A DNA stretch of 64,000 nt. Origin: Oxyruncus cristatus. Its lineage: Eukaryota > Chordata > Aves > Passeriformes > Cotingidae. Positions within the stretch are counted from its first letter, which is position 1. The number at the start of each line of letters is the position of its first letter. The DNA lies in the NCBI GenBank assembly GCA_013399855.1, contig VXAY01007012.1, positions 2,533 through 66,532 on the forward strand, given 5' to 3'. The notes beneath the pieces are model-generated. The model saw only the letters and a program-made list of their open reading frames with translations, was not told the origin of the DNA and ran no database searches. Positions 1 through 12,026 of the stretch are shown in pieces. The translations under genes were made by a program, and so were the position numbers.

Positions 1-1790
1 AAAAAAAAAAAGAAAAGGAAAAAAAAGTTGAAATATTTAGCGTTGAGGAGACAGAAATTCTAGCATTTCAGGTCAAATTTTCAGAATTAACTCCACCTCA
101 AAATTCAATTTCCCTTTTACCACTCATTTTGTGAGCTAATACAACAAAAAATAATATCATCAGCAACACCTTTTACAAATTCCTGTCATGTTTCCTGTTC
201 AAACTGCTGTCATCTTAAACTATCTCAGACTAAGGGAAATACTGAAATGTTTAGGATGCAATTGTTATGTTTCTCCTAAATTGGATGCAAATGCTGAGTT
301 TAGGCATATATGACTTTATACTAAGTTGTCTGGTTTCCTTCAAACTTGATTTCTTCTGTAGATCTCAGTAAACCTTGAGGAAAATTGTTTCACTGTTTCC
401 AGTCTTCCAGCTCCTTAAATATAGCAAGACACAGAATAAACTAAGATTAAGTTAATAAAAGAACTATTACGGGGGGGAAAAAATTAAAAAAAAAAAAAAA
501 AGAAAAGAAATAAAAATTCTTTTGCATATATTTTAATAAAAGTGTCTAGAGAAAAATGCGTATGCTTTTCATACTTGTTCAGCCTATGCTTTTCATAGTT
601 GTTCAGCATTTTCCTACGCATTTTGCTTAATAATTAGCTTACTACACCGAAAGAAAAAATGGTCCTTAATTTTAAAATAGCTGAACACAGCCTCAACTTT
701 CTGCATACAATTGCAGCCACATGAAGCCTTCAAAACAAATAAGAGTGCTCCCTAATGTAAATGCACGTAGCCATGTTCACAGGTCTGTGTTTCAAGGTTT
801 GATTGTTCATCACTTTTTATTTGTCCTAATTACATTTTTAATTGAAACATACAAGAAAAAACGTGTTAGGTTCACTCTTGACTAATTCACACTCAATCAT
901 CTTAACATAAAAAAAATAATATAAAGCCCCAAACAGTTACCTTTCAGTTGAATCCAAGCATGGATAGTTCCAGCCCCTTAAATTTATTTTGAGAAAGTTA
1001 TGAGTGTCTGAAAAGAAAGGGGAGGGAACAGGCTGGAACTGACTTATGAATGCCATATTGTGTAGCTAAATCCTGTTTCCCTCTGTTATTACAGAATGTT
1101 GCTCCTTCCCTGCAGATTAACAAATAAAGAAAAATATATACTAGAAAGATTCCAGTCTTTCCAAACTACGTATTATACACACTGCTTATGATTGCTTTGA
1201 TCTTTTCAATTTCAGAATTGTAAGTCTATTAAAGGTTTAGTATACTAAGAATCAGGAGCTAATCTTACATTAAAGTGATTTGACTCACAATAGTCTAAAA
1301 TGTTGATACAACCACATATGCAAGTTATTTAGATGCTACGCAAAGACCTCTGAAATGATGGTCTCACTTGAGGGAACATACCTGAGTTTCACATCTTCCT
1401 TCTGTAAAGAAGGTAGCAGAGTTTAGACCAGAAACATGGGCAACCTCGGGTCAAAGAACTTCACTGAAATGTCCATGTGCATCACTTTCACTGCAGATGG
1501 CTTGGCCCGTTACAGAAACTCCACAGAAACAAAGAATAAAGCAAACAAACAAAGCCCACCCAAAGTGAATACACGTTTGGAGCTGTTGCTGTTATGTCCT
1601 GGGTTTCTGTGTAGACAGGAGGTATGCTATCATATGGGTAATGACACATCTTCAGTGCTCTTTCTAAAGTTCCTTGCAAAGGACAGATCAACTCTTCTCT
1701 GATCCATAAGGTGAAAAGGCCTCAGTCCAGAAACTGTATCAGTCCGTGGTGCCTGAAATGTATTAACATGACTGCAGAAACCACAGAACT
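1..1790. other. AT-rich non-coding stretch, no gene seen
   Basis: Opens with a poly-A run and has another A-rich run at about 484-510. Both strands are broken by frequent stops; the longest open stretch, 88 codons at 1436-1702, has no recognisable motif. No CR1 words, SINE boxes or splice-bounded exon were seen. Confidence 0.6.
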
Positions 1791-1870
1791 GTATAATATA
1801 TGTAATTAAGTATATAATATATGTAATTAAGTATATAATATATATAATTAAGTATATAATATATATGATT
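1791..1870. repeat. 21-nt AT-rich tandem repeat, about 4 copies
   Basis: The unit GTATATAATATATGTAATTA plus one A repeats four times. The first copy lacks two bases and the last diverges into ATATATGATT. Apart from this the copies differ by only one or two substitutions, so this is a small, recently active minisatellite. It is almost pure A/T and should melt easily. Confidence 0.9.
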
Positions 1871-3350
1871 CACTGTGGGGGTAAAAAGCCCTGGTGTCAT
1901 TCCTGCTAACTTGAGAGTGCAATAATTCTCTAAAGAGTGTGTTGTTTGACTCCCTCAAATGATTGGGCAACCTAAGTGCTTTATGGCTTTTAGGTCCAGG
2001 ATTTAGGGTTTGAACCCACAAGATGTTGAGCAGGCTAGTTCTGATCCAATATTGATTTAAACGCACATATTGCCTTCCAGGCCCAAACCTTCAGTGTTAT
2101 GTGAAGAAGAGGTAAAACCTCGCTCTTCTGCTCTTGGCATATCTCAGGCTCCAACCCCAACTGCTAATACACAAAGAGTTCATTACACCAGCTCAGTTTC
2201 CCTGCCTTTCCTCTGTGGTGAAAACCAGGCTCCTTAAACTCTACCTCCTTGTGCAGCCACAAACATCTGTAGAGATTCAGATGCCCAAAGCCCTTGTACT
2301 GGGCAACTGAGTTTGTTCCCCCCTGTGAGAGAAACCCCAGATGAATTAACCCTCTCTAACTATGAATTCCCTTCAACCTGGTTCCACTGATTAACACAAG
2401 GGAAAGGACACTGGAAAAATACCTGAGATTCTCACGGTGCAGTTGTAAATATTTTGCCTTTGTGTACTATATTCTAATGTATTTATCTGATAAAGATGTC
2501 ATTTTCTAGCACTGTTTTCTTTTAACTTATGTTATTAAATGCATAGATAAACTGTCAGAGTTTTGTGAGGGTTTTTTTTTTTGTTTGATTGGTTGGTTTG
2601 GTTTGGGGTTTTCTTTCAATTTTAAACGCATCAGATGTGCTTTGGTCCTTACTAAACCTCTTTATGATGGTCTTCTGTGTGAAAAAAACATGGTACGTCA
2701 TCATAGTGTTGTGAATAAGCAAACGTTCATCATTACGAACTTCGTGTGGTTATTAGACTAATACTCTATGAGCATGATATGGGCTCTGAAGATTTCTGAA
2801 ATTCTATTACTACAATTTTTTAATAAATAACACAGTCACAACTCTCTAGCTTGATAATGAACCGCTGTTTTAGAGATGTAGAGTTTCAAATCATACAGGA
2901 AAAAAAAAAAAAACAAAACTCCCTTGCTTTTTTCCTGACTCAATGAAACCCTTATCCATTACATGGAATTGTTGGTACTGTTTCAGTGTCATAAATAAAT
3001 AAATAACTGAATGTACCTCTGAAGGGATAGATGTGCCATGTAAGGAGTAAATGATAATGGCTAGAAGGGTTGTTTCGAACCCAAAACTGAAACCCTCAGT
3101 CTAAACATTGATGATGGTCATTTATTTCTTGTCAAGTGCTGCATGAATTCCGCTGCTGCTCACAAGGAAAAAACAAAATTCACTTTGTCAATATGTGTTT
3201 TTCACTTTCTTCTAAAAATCACTGTTGAGCATCACATGCAGAGAAAAAACTAAACAGAAATCACCCAGAGACAGAACTCTGTAATATACATTAGTTTCAA
3301 ACTGGGAACACATCTGTACAGATTTTAACCTGATCTTTCCCAAATAACTT
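1871..3350. other. Unique non-coding stretch, no gene seen
   Basis: Moderately AT-rich with T and A homopolymers near 2571-2582 and 2901-2914 and a short AAAT repeat near 2992-3007. No transposon family was recognised and no ORF above 72 codons is present. Confidence 0.55.
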
Positions 3351-3445
3351 ACAAAAAAACAAAACAAACAAACAAAACTAAAACAAACACCACCACCACC
3401 CCCAAACAAACAAACAAAAAAAACAAGATAAAAAACAAAACCAAA
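3351..3445. repeat. A/C-rich low-complexity tract (AAAC, CAC units)
   Basis: A purely A/C-biased stretch made of AAAC/CAAA repeats, with a central CACCACCACC block and an A8 run. The minus-strand glycine/phenylalanine-rich open frame across it is a composition artefact. Confidence 0.85.
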
Positions 3446-4288
3446 GAGTCTGTATTTAAATGGCCTGGAGGGTTGTTGCTAGAAAAAATATAAGTGTACT
3501 AGATTCATGCAGAAGGTTCTGAAGGAATGACTTGATAAGAAGGAGGAAACAATAGTAGGGGGACTATTCTACTTTAGGATTTTTAAGAAATAGCAGAAGT
3601 GTTTATATAACAGTAAAATCTCCGTCCTCCAACAGTTACATCTGCAAACTGCAGGTCCTTCCAAGGTCTCAAAGACACAAAGGCATGGTACTCTGTTGCA
3701 ATTATTTCCATGATCTAATACAGTTTTATAGAAAATTATTGGAAAATAAAGAATGGCTTTCAGATATATTCCACGGTCATGTCTTTCTAATCTACAAAAT
3801 TTTGGACAGATTATATTTTTCCGCTTTCTGCTTGGTTTTTACAACCAGTGTTATCTTCCTATCTTTTTTCAACATTCCAGATTATTTAATGAAAATCTTC
3901 AGCCAAACCTCTTTAGACGCCTTCCTTGTTAATAAAACACATTTTATGTTTAACACAACAGAAGTTGAAAAGTTGAATTGCAATTTAAAAATAAGTAAGC
4001 AAAAAATTCTAAGCTAGGGCCTGATTAAAATTTTTCAGAAAGTTAAATGAGAATGAGGTGCCAATGTGGATATATAAAGAAAAAAACCTTTTGATTTATC
4101 TGCTCTTGCACTGGGGGCTGTTGCAGAGGTGAGGGGGTTCTTACACCACACATGAGATCTCAAATCTCTGTTGTATTTGAATGATGTGCTGGAACTTTTG
4201 AAGACAGGTCTGTAAATAAAGAATTCTTTTCACCTTATTTTTCTCCAGAAGGAATAAAGCCTAAGGTTCCACCCATTCTGATGACACT
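3446..4288. other. Unique non-coding stretch
   Basis: Contains a 110-codon plus-strand open frame at 3685-4017 rich in Phe, Leu, Ile and Asn, as expected for AT-rich DNA by chance. It has no recognisable domain and no convincing flanking splice sites. No repeat family was recognised. Confidence 0.5.
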
Positions 4289-4797
4289 CAGCTCTGGACC
4301 CTGTGTTTAGTTTTAAGCTTCTCACTCCGACAAAGTCACTGAGGTGTTGGAGCGAGCCCAGAGAAGGGCAGTGGAGCTGGGGAAGGATCTGGAGGACAAA
4401 TCTGATGAGGAGCAGCTGAGGGAGCTGGCGGGGGCTCAGCCTGGAGAAAAGGAGGCTCAGGGGGAAATCTCTACAACTCCCTGACAGGAGGTTGTAGCCA
4501 GGTGGGGGTCAGTCTCTTTTCCCATGAAACAAGAAGTAAGACAAAAGGAAGCAACTTCAAGTTGCACTGGGGCGGTGTTTGGATTGAATATTAGGAAATT
4601 CATCACTGAAACAGTCATCAAGCACCAGAACAGGCTGTCCAGGGAAGTGGTGGTGTCACCATCCCTGGAGGCATTTAAAAGATGTGCAGACTTGGCACTT
4701 GGGGACAAGGTTTAGTGGTGAACTTGGCGGTGTTGGGTTTATGACTGGACTCGATGATGTTAATAATCTTTTCTAACCTTAATGATTCTATGATTCT
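4289..4797 (+). mobile_element. CR1 LINE fragment, 3' end intact
   Basis: Follows the CR1 ORF2 C-terminal region and 3' UTR in order: GTGTTGGAGCGAGCCCAGAG, CTGGAGAAAAGGAGGCTCAG, CAGGGAAGTGGTGGTGTCAC, then a GATTCTATGATTCT tail at about 4783-4797. It is truncated at the 5' end and heavily mutated, so no long frame survives. The open frame at 4524-4715 keeps the words equivalent to 'NRLSREVVVSPSLEAFKR' of the CR1 ORF2 end. Typical dead 5'-truncated avian CR1. Confidence 0.93.
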
Positions 4798-5530
4798 CTT
4801 CCCCTGTGCTATCAAATACTGGTCCCCTACTCACATACTTTTGTGCTTTGTTTTCCTACTGCCAGCATCAACCACTGGGGTGACAACTGATTGAGGCAGA
4901 CTTTCAAACATCAACCTTGTTTAAGAGTCCCATGGAATTAGTCTCTCCTGCAAAACACCTAGGGAAGATGTGACTCTCATCTTGCCTGAGACCTTTGAAA
5001 TCTATTGAAGGAACTGAAGAGAAAATACAGAGAAAGTAAAATTCAGTGAAAAGTATATTTCTATGAAAATGTCAATGAGCAAAAAATAGACCTTTCATCA
5101 GCTTCTGGCTTCTGATTTGAAAATTGATTTAATCTGAACAGTGACTGGAATGGTTTTTGTAGCCACTCTGCCTTCGTTAGCTCCCCTAGAGAATTAGAAG
5201 GACATTACTGGGATGCTTTGAATTAGGACTTAAGGTGGAACTCTGATTCTTCATGGCCAGGAAGTACAGCAGGATATCATGGAGCTGGTATTGAATTAAA
5301 GAGTTTGGTTTGTTCCTCTTAAATCAGGGACAGAAGTGGAACACATCTTTGGCTCTATAAAATCAGCCTCTCCTCAACAGACAGCATGTGGCAAAGATGC
5401 CTAGTTTTTCTTCCTGAGCTTGTCTCAAGACTGGAGTGGGGAAAGCACTGCTAAGCTGGGACAGGTCTTGCACAATTCTGCCATATCTGCCCCTGTACTT
5501 GAGACAGTAGGTCTCATAGGGAGGTAAAGC
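4798..5530. other. Unique non-coding stretch, no gene seen
   Basis: No transposon words and no ORF above 60 codons. It separates two CR1 fragments and ends at a long T run. Confidence 0.55.
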
Positions 5531-5555
5531 TTTTTTTTTTTTTTTTTTTTTTTTT
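5531..5555. repeat. T25 homopolymer
   Basis: An uninterrupted run of 25 T. On the minus strand it could be the poly-A tail of an inserted transcript, but the flanks show no recognisable processed gene or SINE body. The length may also be an assembly estimate. Confidence 0.9.
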
Positions 5556-5823
5556 ACAAAAGCCTTATTAGCCTATTATACTAATTCTGTACTCCAAACC
5601 CTCCATACTGGATTTACCAGTTTGGATTGCCACTAGCTTGGGGTTTCCTAGTTCTTTACTAGTTGTATCCAACAAAATTTTCCTCATTTAAAGCAAATAA
5701 ATAACACAACACTGTTCACAGGTTAGGAGACAAACATTCAGAGCTTTGTTTGTCTATTGGTTGACTAGGATAAATTGTAGGTGATCACTGAAATGTATTG
5801 GAATGCAGAACTCACAATGTCAT

Positions 5824-6062
5824 ATAATCATACAGTCATATAATCACAGAATATCTGGAGCTGGAAGGGATTCACAAGGATTATCAAAGTCAACTCCTGG
5901 CCCTGCACAGGACAGCCCCAAGAATCCCACCACGTGTTGTCCAAATGCTTCTTGAACTCTGTCTTGAACTCTTGAACAGGCTTGGTGCTGTGACCACTTC
6001 CCTGGGGAGCCTGTTCCAGCACCCAATCACCCTCTAGGTGAAAAACCTTTTCCTAATGTCCT
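5824..6062 (-). mobile_element. CR1 LINE fragment, 3' end only
   Basis: Minus-strand CR1 tail. It begins with a degenerate terminal repeat (TCATATAATCACAGAATATC), followed by GGAGCTGGAAGGGATTCACA, CCACTTCCCTGGGGAGCCTG and AAAAACCTTTTCCTAATGTC. About 240 bases remain, of a subfamily different from the 4289 copy. Its 5' end faces the 5' end of the plus-strand copy at 6236. Confidence 0.9.
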
Positions 6063-6235
6063 GGAGAGGATGGTTCTCAAGAACAATATAATTTTGCAGG
6101 ATTGGCTCAGGTGTGGGTGTCATCTGTGTTCATTTTCCTAATCCTGACAGGAGATAGATCTGTTATGTCAGAAAGGGAAACAAGGTCCCTTCTCTTCGGG
6201 CTAATTAATTCCCACATCAACACTGAATAAAACTT

Positions 6236-6872
6236 CAGCTCCTCATGACAGAAAAACTCAATGTGAGCCAGTCATGTGTGCTCACAGGCCAGAAAGGTGA
6301 ACAAATCCTGGGCTGCATCAAAAGGAGCATGGACAGCAAGCCAAAGGAGGTGATTCTGCCCCTCTAGTCTTGTGAGATCTCACCTGGAGCACTGTGTACA
6401 GTTCTGGTGTCCCCAAAATAAGAAGCTCATGGAACTGTTGGAGCAAGTCCAGAAAGGGCCACAAAGCTGATAAGGGGCCTGGAGCACCTGCCCTAGGAAG
6501 GCAGGCTAAGAAATTGGGGTTGATCAGCCTGGAGAAGAGAAGGTTTTGTGGAGACCTCACAGCAACCTTCCAATATCTGAAGGGGCTACAGCGAAGCCAG
6601 AGAGGGACTCTCCATCAGGAACTGTAGTGACAGGACAAGGAATAATGAGTACAAACTGAAAGAGAGGAAATTTAGGTTAGATATTAAGAAGAAATATTTT
6701 ACTGTGAGGTTGGTCAGGCGTTGGAACGGGTTGGCCAGGGAGGTTGTGGATGCCACAAACCTGGTGGTGCTCAAAGTCAGGTTGGATAAGACTTTGAGCA
6801 ACCTGGTCCAGTGGGAGATGTCTCTGCCCATGGGAGGGGGAAGTGGGACTAGATGATCTTTAAGGNATAGTA
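6236..6872 (+). mobile_element. CR1 LINE fragment, about 640 bp
   Basis: Shows the ORF2 C-terminal series: CTGGGCTGCATCAAAAGGAG, TCACCTGGAGCACTGTGTAC, GATCAGCCTGGAGAAGAGAA and CCAGGGAGGTTGTGGATGCC. It runs into the 3' UTR phrase CAACCTGGTCCAGTGGGAGA and a decayed terminus near the single N at 6866. Stops and indels interrupt all frames. A large fragment for this window, second only to the copies at 60556 and possibly the LTR. Confidence 0.93.
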
Positions 6873-8229
6873 GAATGCACTAATACAAAAATGTGTGCAC
6901 ACACACAAACTAAGATTGTTATTTCAGGGTATATTTTCAATAACAATTTCCGAAAGTGCAATACAGATTCAAAACATTCTCTATTTTATCTAGTATGTCT
7001 GATGAGTCATTTGAGTTTAGCTTTTGGAGACGAGTACAGTTGGCATTGGAGGTGGGTTTCTGCAATCAAGTCCAGCATGTGTCTGCAGTCCTTTGCAAGA
7101 ACATCAGTCCTGAAAATGCTGTAGGGTTGGGCATCACTCCCAATGAGCTACATAGAACACCAGCAGAAATGGTTTCCCTTCCAAATTTCAGCTCCAGTCC
7201 TGACCTACCTATACATTCAAATATAAAACTTTGAAAGGACTGCTAAAAACCACAGGTTATGACCTAAAGATTCCCCTTCTTATAAAAATACAAAGGAAAC
7301 CCCTAATCCAGCAACAGCTGTTGTTAACAAGTTTCAGATGCCCAGCTTGCAGCTCTGCAAGGGAGTGGATCTGATACAGACTAATGGCAGCAGCTTTCCT
7401 TGTAAAACAACATCACCAAAACTTTTCTCAGAGCCCTGGTGGGTGTTCACAGTCACATGCCCTTGATCCTAAGATATCGTTGTTTTTTTTATTTTTAATT
7501 ATTTTTTCCCCAAAAGTTTAGCTACAGTTAAGATTCATCAAAGTTTCATTGAAAACTCCAAAGAATCCCTCCTAGGTTATATATGAATTGTTACTGTCAT
7601 GTTACTGCTCTCTCCTTGTAGACAGAAACCAATCCTGTGAGAAGGCCCCAGGCTAATCAGAGTGAATGCTCCTATGAAGCATTCGACTTCTAAACTTTCA
7701 GCTACAAACTAGAACCAAGTAAGAAAATCCACCTCTGCTGGGCAACAAAGATATAATTAAACAGCTCAAGAACAAACCTTTCCCCCTTCTCACCATGTCC
7801 TTGCAGGACAAACCCTTTTCCACCTGCTGCCCAGCTCCAGGCTCTTTATTAAACCACGTGAGAACTTCACAGTGACCATTGCTGTCCAGGTAAACTATGA
7901 GCAAACTAATGAAATGTTTTATTATATTCTAGATAGTTTTGCATTCCCTCACAGTGAAGAAACCTTCTGTGCCTAGGTGTACCTAGTATATTTTTAACAG
8001 AGTAATGGCTGTAAGAAGGAGTTTTATATTGGACCTCAACAAGGACTTTGCTCTCCAGCCACCTGCCCCTCACTGACTTGCAGTGTGAAGGGTCTGAGTT
8101 CAACTGTGCTTGAATTCAGATTTTTATCCTTGATTCAGGATGAGAATCAGGCCTGCAAATTTCCAGAGAACCTGTGAAGGTAGAGGTGAGCCTTTTTATG
8201 GGCTTGTGATGAAACTGTTCCATTTTCTA
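6873..8229. other. Unique non-coding stretch, no gene seen
   Basis: Begins with a short CA-rich segment near 6893-6906. Several open frames of 65-92 codons overlap on both strands without recognisable motifs. No repeat family was recognised. Confidence 0.5.
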
Positions 8230-8492
8230 TTTCTGAACAACCCCAACTCTCTCAGCCTGTCTTTGTGGGAGAGGTGCTCCAGCCTTGTTATCAACTTAGC
8301 AGCTCTCCTGGGGACTTGTACCAACAGGTCCAACACCTTTCTTGTGTTGTTGGCCCCAGAGCTGGTTTCAGGTGGGTTCTGACTCTCAGGTGGGATCTCA
8401 CTTCAGGTGGGGTCTCAAGAGAGAGGATTAGAGGAGAAGAACCACCTTCCTTGGCTGGTCATGCTTTTTTTAATGTCACAATCCAACTAGGT
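8230..8492 (-). mobile_element. CR1 LINE internal fragment lacking both ends
   Basis: The minus-strand CR1 ORF2 region is visible as AACAACCCCAACTCTCTCAG, GGAGAGGTGCTCCAGCC, TTGTTGGCCCCAGAGCTG and GCTGGTCATGCTTTTTTTAA. The normal 3' terminus is missing on its left side. This is unusual for CR1, which is normally lost from the 5' end, so a later deletion is likely. Confidence 0.85.
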
Positions 8493-10220
8493 TACTCCAT
8501 TGGTTATGAATTGGAATGTGATCAAGGACTCCAATGGTATAGATTACTCCATAGTGGGGTTTGGACTCGCAGGACTATTAGAGTAGGATGTGACTGCAGA
8601 ATAACATAAGAAAATAAGTATTTCAGTTAAAAACAGAGTTACTAGAATTTTTCACATTCCACACAGACTTAACCTACGTAGCCAACAGAGTTCTGCATCC
8701 CCACTGCTGTGGTGAATGAGGCCATTTCTGAAGGTCTGAGTCACTTTCATGCTGTGTAATGTCTGGGGGTGGCTCACAGGCCACCACGCAGCATGTATTG
8801 CTTGGTTCAGATCAGCACCACTGAACCCGTCCCAGATAGTTTCAAAATTATTCATGATCCCAAAACTTCAAAGCAGAACAGTGAATGAAAGTTGAACTCA
8901 TTCAAGCACACTTGTGAAAGTTTCATGACAATTTAGCATTTATTATTTTTCCGAGGAAAGGGTGAAGCTTTAATCTCTCCACCCCACCTGAGACTAACAG
9001 AGTAAATTCACTAAAAGAGTAAATTCATTCTCTGTGCATGTTTGTGCTAAACTAAACTCCCTCTTTCGACATTCTCCCTTTCTCTCGAGTACTTTTTTGC
9101 TCCAAAACGTGCAATATGCTTACCATGTTTTTAACGTTGCTTGTTCTTGTTTAAAGCAACTTTTGGCATCTAACACAGATCTTATTAATGACAAAATAAT
9201 CCCAGCTCTGTTAATGAGTCACTAGGGTCACAAGGTAGGCAGCTCCAGAGTATGATTCCTCCCAGTTTGAGAAAAATTGTCCAAAATAGATCGGTTGACA
9301 TGTCTTTGGAAATGCCTGTGCTTGTGCGACAACATTCAAATCTCTTTTCCTCAGTTAAGCCATTTTAACTCTGGAATTATTATGCTGCTTTGCTTCACAA
9401 GACTGTCACTCAGATTGTTCACAAACTGCTTTGAAGGTGGAAAGTGTTGTTATGACTCAGAATGTGTAATTGTGGCCTCCCTCTAATGACAATGGATACC
9501 AGTTTTGGTTGAAGTGTCAAATAGGAAATAAAGACATAAGCAAAAAATGCAATGTGTTTGTTAGGTTGTAAATATCAAGTGAAAGTATTCTCCCTTAGAT
9601 GGGTAAATATTTCTTCACCTCTTTGGAAAATTGCAAATATTTCTACCTGAAAATGATGTACCACTTTAGGAGTGAACTTGTATGAGATAGCTTCAAGGAC
9701 CATTTGTATCAGCTTACAATTTAAGAATAAAATTGAAACTTCTTTATCACAAAAAGATTTATAATCCTGGACTTTACACTGTAACACACTTTCTTCTAGA
9801 GAAATCAAACTGTTTGTCCATTGAATTGCTTCCCCTTTTAAATTGAATTGTTTTAAGCTCCAACTCAGAATTATGTCACAGGAAAAAAAAAAAATTCTTG
9901 GAGAAATAGTTGCTCTTTAGGCAGTTGTAATGAAATCAGGTGTTTTAAGGAAAACTGCATCCAGTGTCAGCAGCAAAGTACAAGGAATATATAAAGCTCA
10001 TCTTATAAAGAACTAGAGGGAAAAAAATGGACTTCATACAAGAGAAGTAGAGAAATAAAGAGAAAGAATAAGGAAAAAAGAAACACAGTGTTATCTCATT
10101 TAAAACAAACAAACAAAACCAACCTCACACCAAAAGTCGTTCTTCAAATATATTTTTTTTTTTTTTGGAAAGAGATAGAGTTATAAAAAATGAACTAGAG
10201 GAATCTCAAATGGCAGAATT
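8493..10220. other. Unique sequence, candidate conserved non-coding block inside
   Basis: 9100-9490 reads as complex, non-repetitive DNA with homeobox-like TTAATGA words (for example near 9184-9191 and 9210-9217). It is a candidate conserved element by eye only. An A11 run lies at about 9882-9892 and a T-rich run near 10151-10166. No gene-like ORF was seen. Confidence 0.4.
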
Positions 10221-10583
10221 ATAGAAACATAGAATGGTCTGGGTTGGGAGGGACCTTAAAGTTCATCTCATTCCCTCCCTCTTCCATGGGCAGGGACACC
10301 TTCCACTAGACCAGGTTGCTTCAAGCCCTGTCCAACCTGGACTTGAACACTTCCAGGGATGGGGCAGCCACAGCTTCTCTGGGCAACCTGTTCCTGTGCC
10401 TCCCAATCCTCATTGCTGCTTCCTTTTGTCTGATCTAAATTTACCCTCTCTCAGTTTAAAACTATTGTCCTTCTTCTGTCACTACAGGCATCAGTAAAAG
10501 TCTGTCTCATAAGACCCTTTTAGATATTGAGAGGTCACAATAAGGTGTTCCCGAAGCCTTCTCTTCTCCACGTTGAACGGTTG
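10221..10583 (-). mobile_element. CR1 LINE fragment, 3' end intact
   Basis: Minus-strand CR1 with the 3' terminal words ATAGAAACATAGAATGGTCT, then GGTTGGGAGGGACCTTAAAG, CTAGACCAGGTTGCTTCAAG, CAGGGATGGGGCAGCCACAG and CCTTCTCTTCTCCACGTTGA. It is truncated at the 5' end. The same subfamily as the 19560 and 48577 copies, judged by the shared AGACCAGGTTGCT and GCAGCCACAGCTTCTC words. Confidence 0.93.
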
Positions 10584-11631
10584 ATAACAATCACAACTAA
10601 CTTTGGTTTTGAGCCAAAATAATGAAAACCTGAAGAGCAAAGGAAATTTAATTTAGTATTTTTGAGGGTTTCTTCACCCTTCGGGAAAATTCAAATTTGT
10701 CACACACAGATACCCTCCTCCTCATTTTTGTTTAAAGAAAGGTTAAGGTGACAATATTTGCCTGTCTTTATTTCTGCATAGATGATTCATAATAATGCGT
10801 ATACATAGCAAATTCACATTATGTGGGAATGAAATGCATGTTCTTACATAAAGGAGTGAGAAAATCAATTGTGTTTGGCATCAGCACTTGTAGACAGGAG
10901 TACAGTTAGAAAAAGGTGGGCGGCTTTGTGGTAACAGTAAGGGGAAAAATTAAATTCTAAGAAATAAGAGGGGGTTACTAGCTGTATGGAAAAAGAAGGT
11001 TATTTTTAGACATAAGGAGCGTGCTGTGCTAATATGAATGTTTAAGCCTTGAACATTGCCTTGCTGCAAAAGGTCAAGTTCTCAAATCCCATTTTTCAGA
11101 CCGACTTCTTATGTACACAAAAAGTTGTAATAATATAAGAAAGACAATATTAATTCAGGTGCAATAATTTAATTTGTTATGTAGGATTAAATTGGATTTT
11201 ATTTACTGTTGTAACTCCATTAATTTCATACTAATGTAAAGCACTGCAATAAGGTCTGTGACACATAACAGCAGGTTATTAACAAGAAATCTATTCTCCA
11301 CTGGCCATCCTTGGCCACTGTCCCCAAACTTGATTTATCCCTCCACATCACCTATCCCTGTTTTCCTGTTTTCAGGCTGCACTGTGCCAACCATTAGAGG
11401 GGTGTGGGGTTGTGGAGGGTGGAGAAGAAGAAGAAATCTCTCAGTAGGCACCAGTTATAAGCTCTCTCCTCTTTCAGGACAGATGGCTGATTTCCTGAAG
11501 TGCTTCTGTGGCAGAGGGACAGTTGTTGGTTCAGTTTAACCACCGAGTACTGCCTAAACAAAGTGAAGGACAGTCACTTACACCATATTTACATTTCCAT
11601 GGACAAAATGTGACAACCACTCTGGGCAGAC
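10584..11631. other. Unique non-coding stretch
   Basis: 11020-11250 is AT-rich, complex and free of repeats, with TAATTTAATTTG and CTCCATTAATTTCATACTAA words; it could be a conserved non-coding element. Overlapping frames at 11258-11717 (69-93 codons) carry no recognisable domain. Confidence 0.4.
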
Positions 11632-12026
11632 GTAGAATCGTAGGATCATTAAGGTTGGAAAATCAAGTTCTAAGATCATCAAGTCCACTGTCAACCCAGC
11701 ACCATATTCACCACTAAACCCCATCCTTAAGAGCCATATCCACATGTTTTTTGAACACTTCCAGGGGGTGTTCAACCTGGGCAGTCTGTTTTAATGCTTT
11801 AGAACCCTTTCTGCAAAGAAATTTTTCCTAATATCCAGTCTAAACCTCACCTGAGGCACAACTTGAGGCTATTTCCTCTCATCCTGTCGCTTGTTACCTG
11901 GGAGAAAAGGCTGATCCCCACCTCTCTACAACCTTCTTTTGGGTAGTTGTAGAGAGTGATAAGGTCTCCCCTCAACCTCCTTTTCTTCAGGCTAAACAAC
12001 TGTGGTTCTCTCAGAAGCTCCCCATA
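11632..12026 (-). mobile_element. CR1 LINE fragment, 3' end intact
   Basis: Minus-strand CR1: AGAATCGTAGGATCATTAAG at the 3' terminus, then AGATCATCAAGTCCACTGTC, TTTTTCCTAATATCCAGTCT, GGTCTCCCCTCAACCTCCTT and CTCTCAGAAGCTCCCCATAA. Its open frame at 11847-12119 preserves '[32 protein letters not shown]'-like CR1 ORF2 words (only part quoted) with scattered damage. Confidence 0.93.

Noticed and set aside
1590..1700. TGTCCTGGGTTTCTGTG as the start of an LTR (a similar word is at 16187)
   Set aside because: The words resemble some avian LTR starts, but nothing downstream follows an LTR order in either place.
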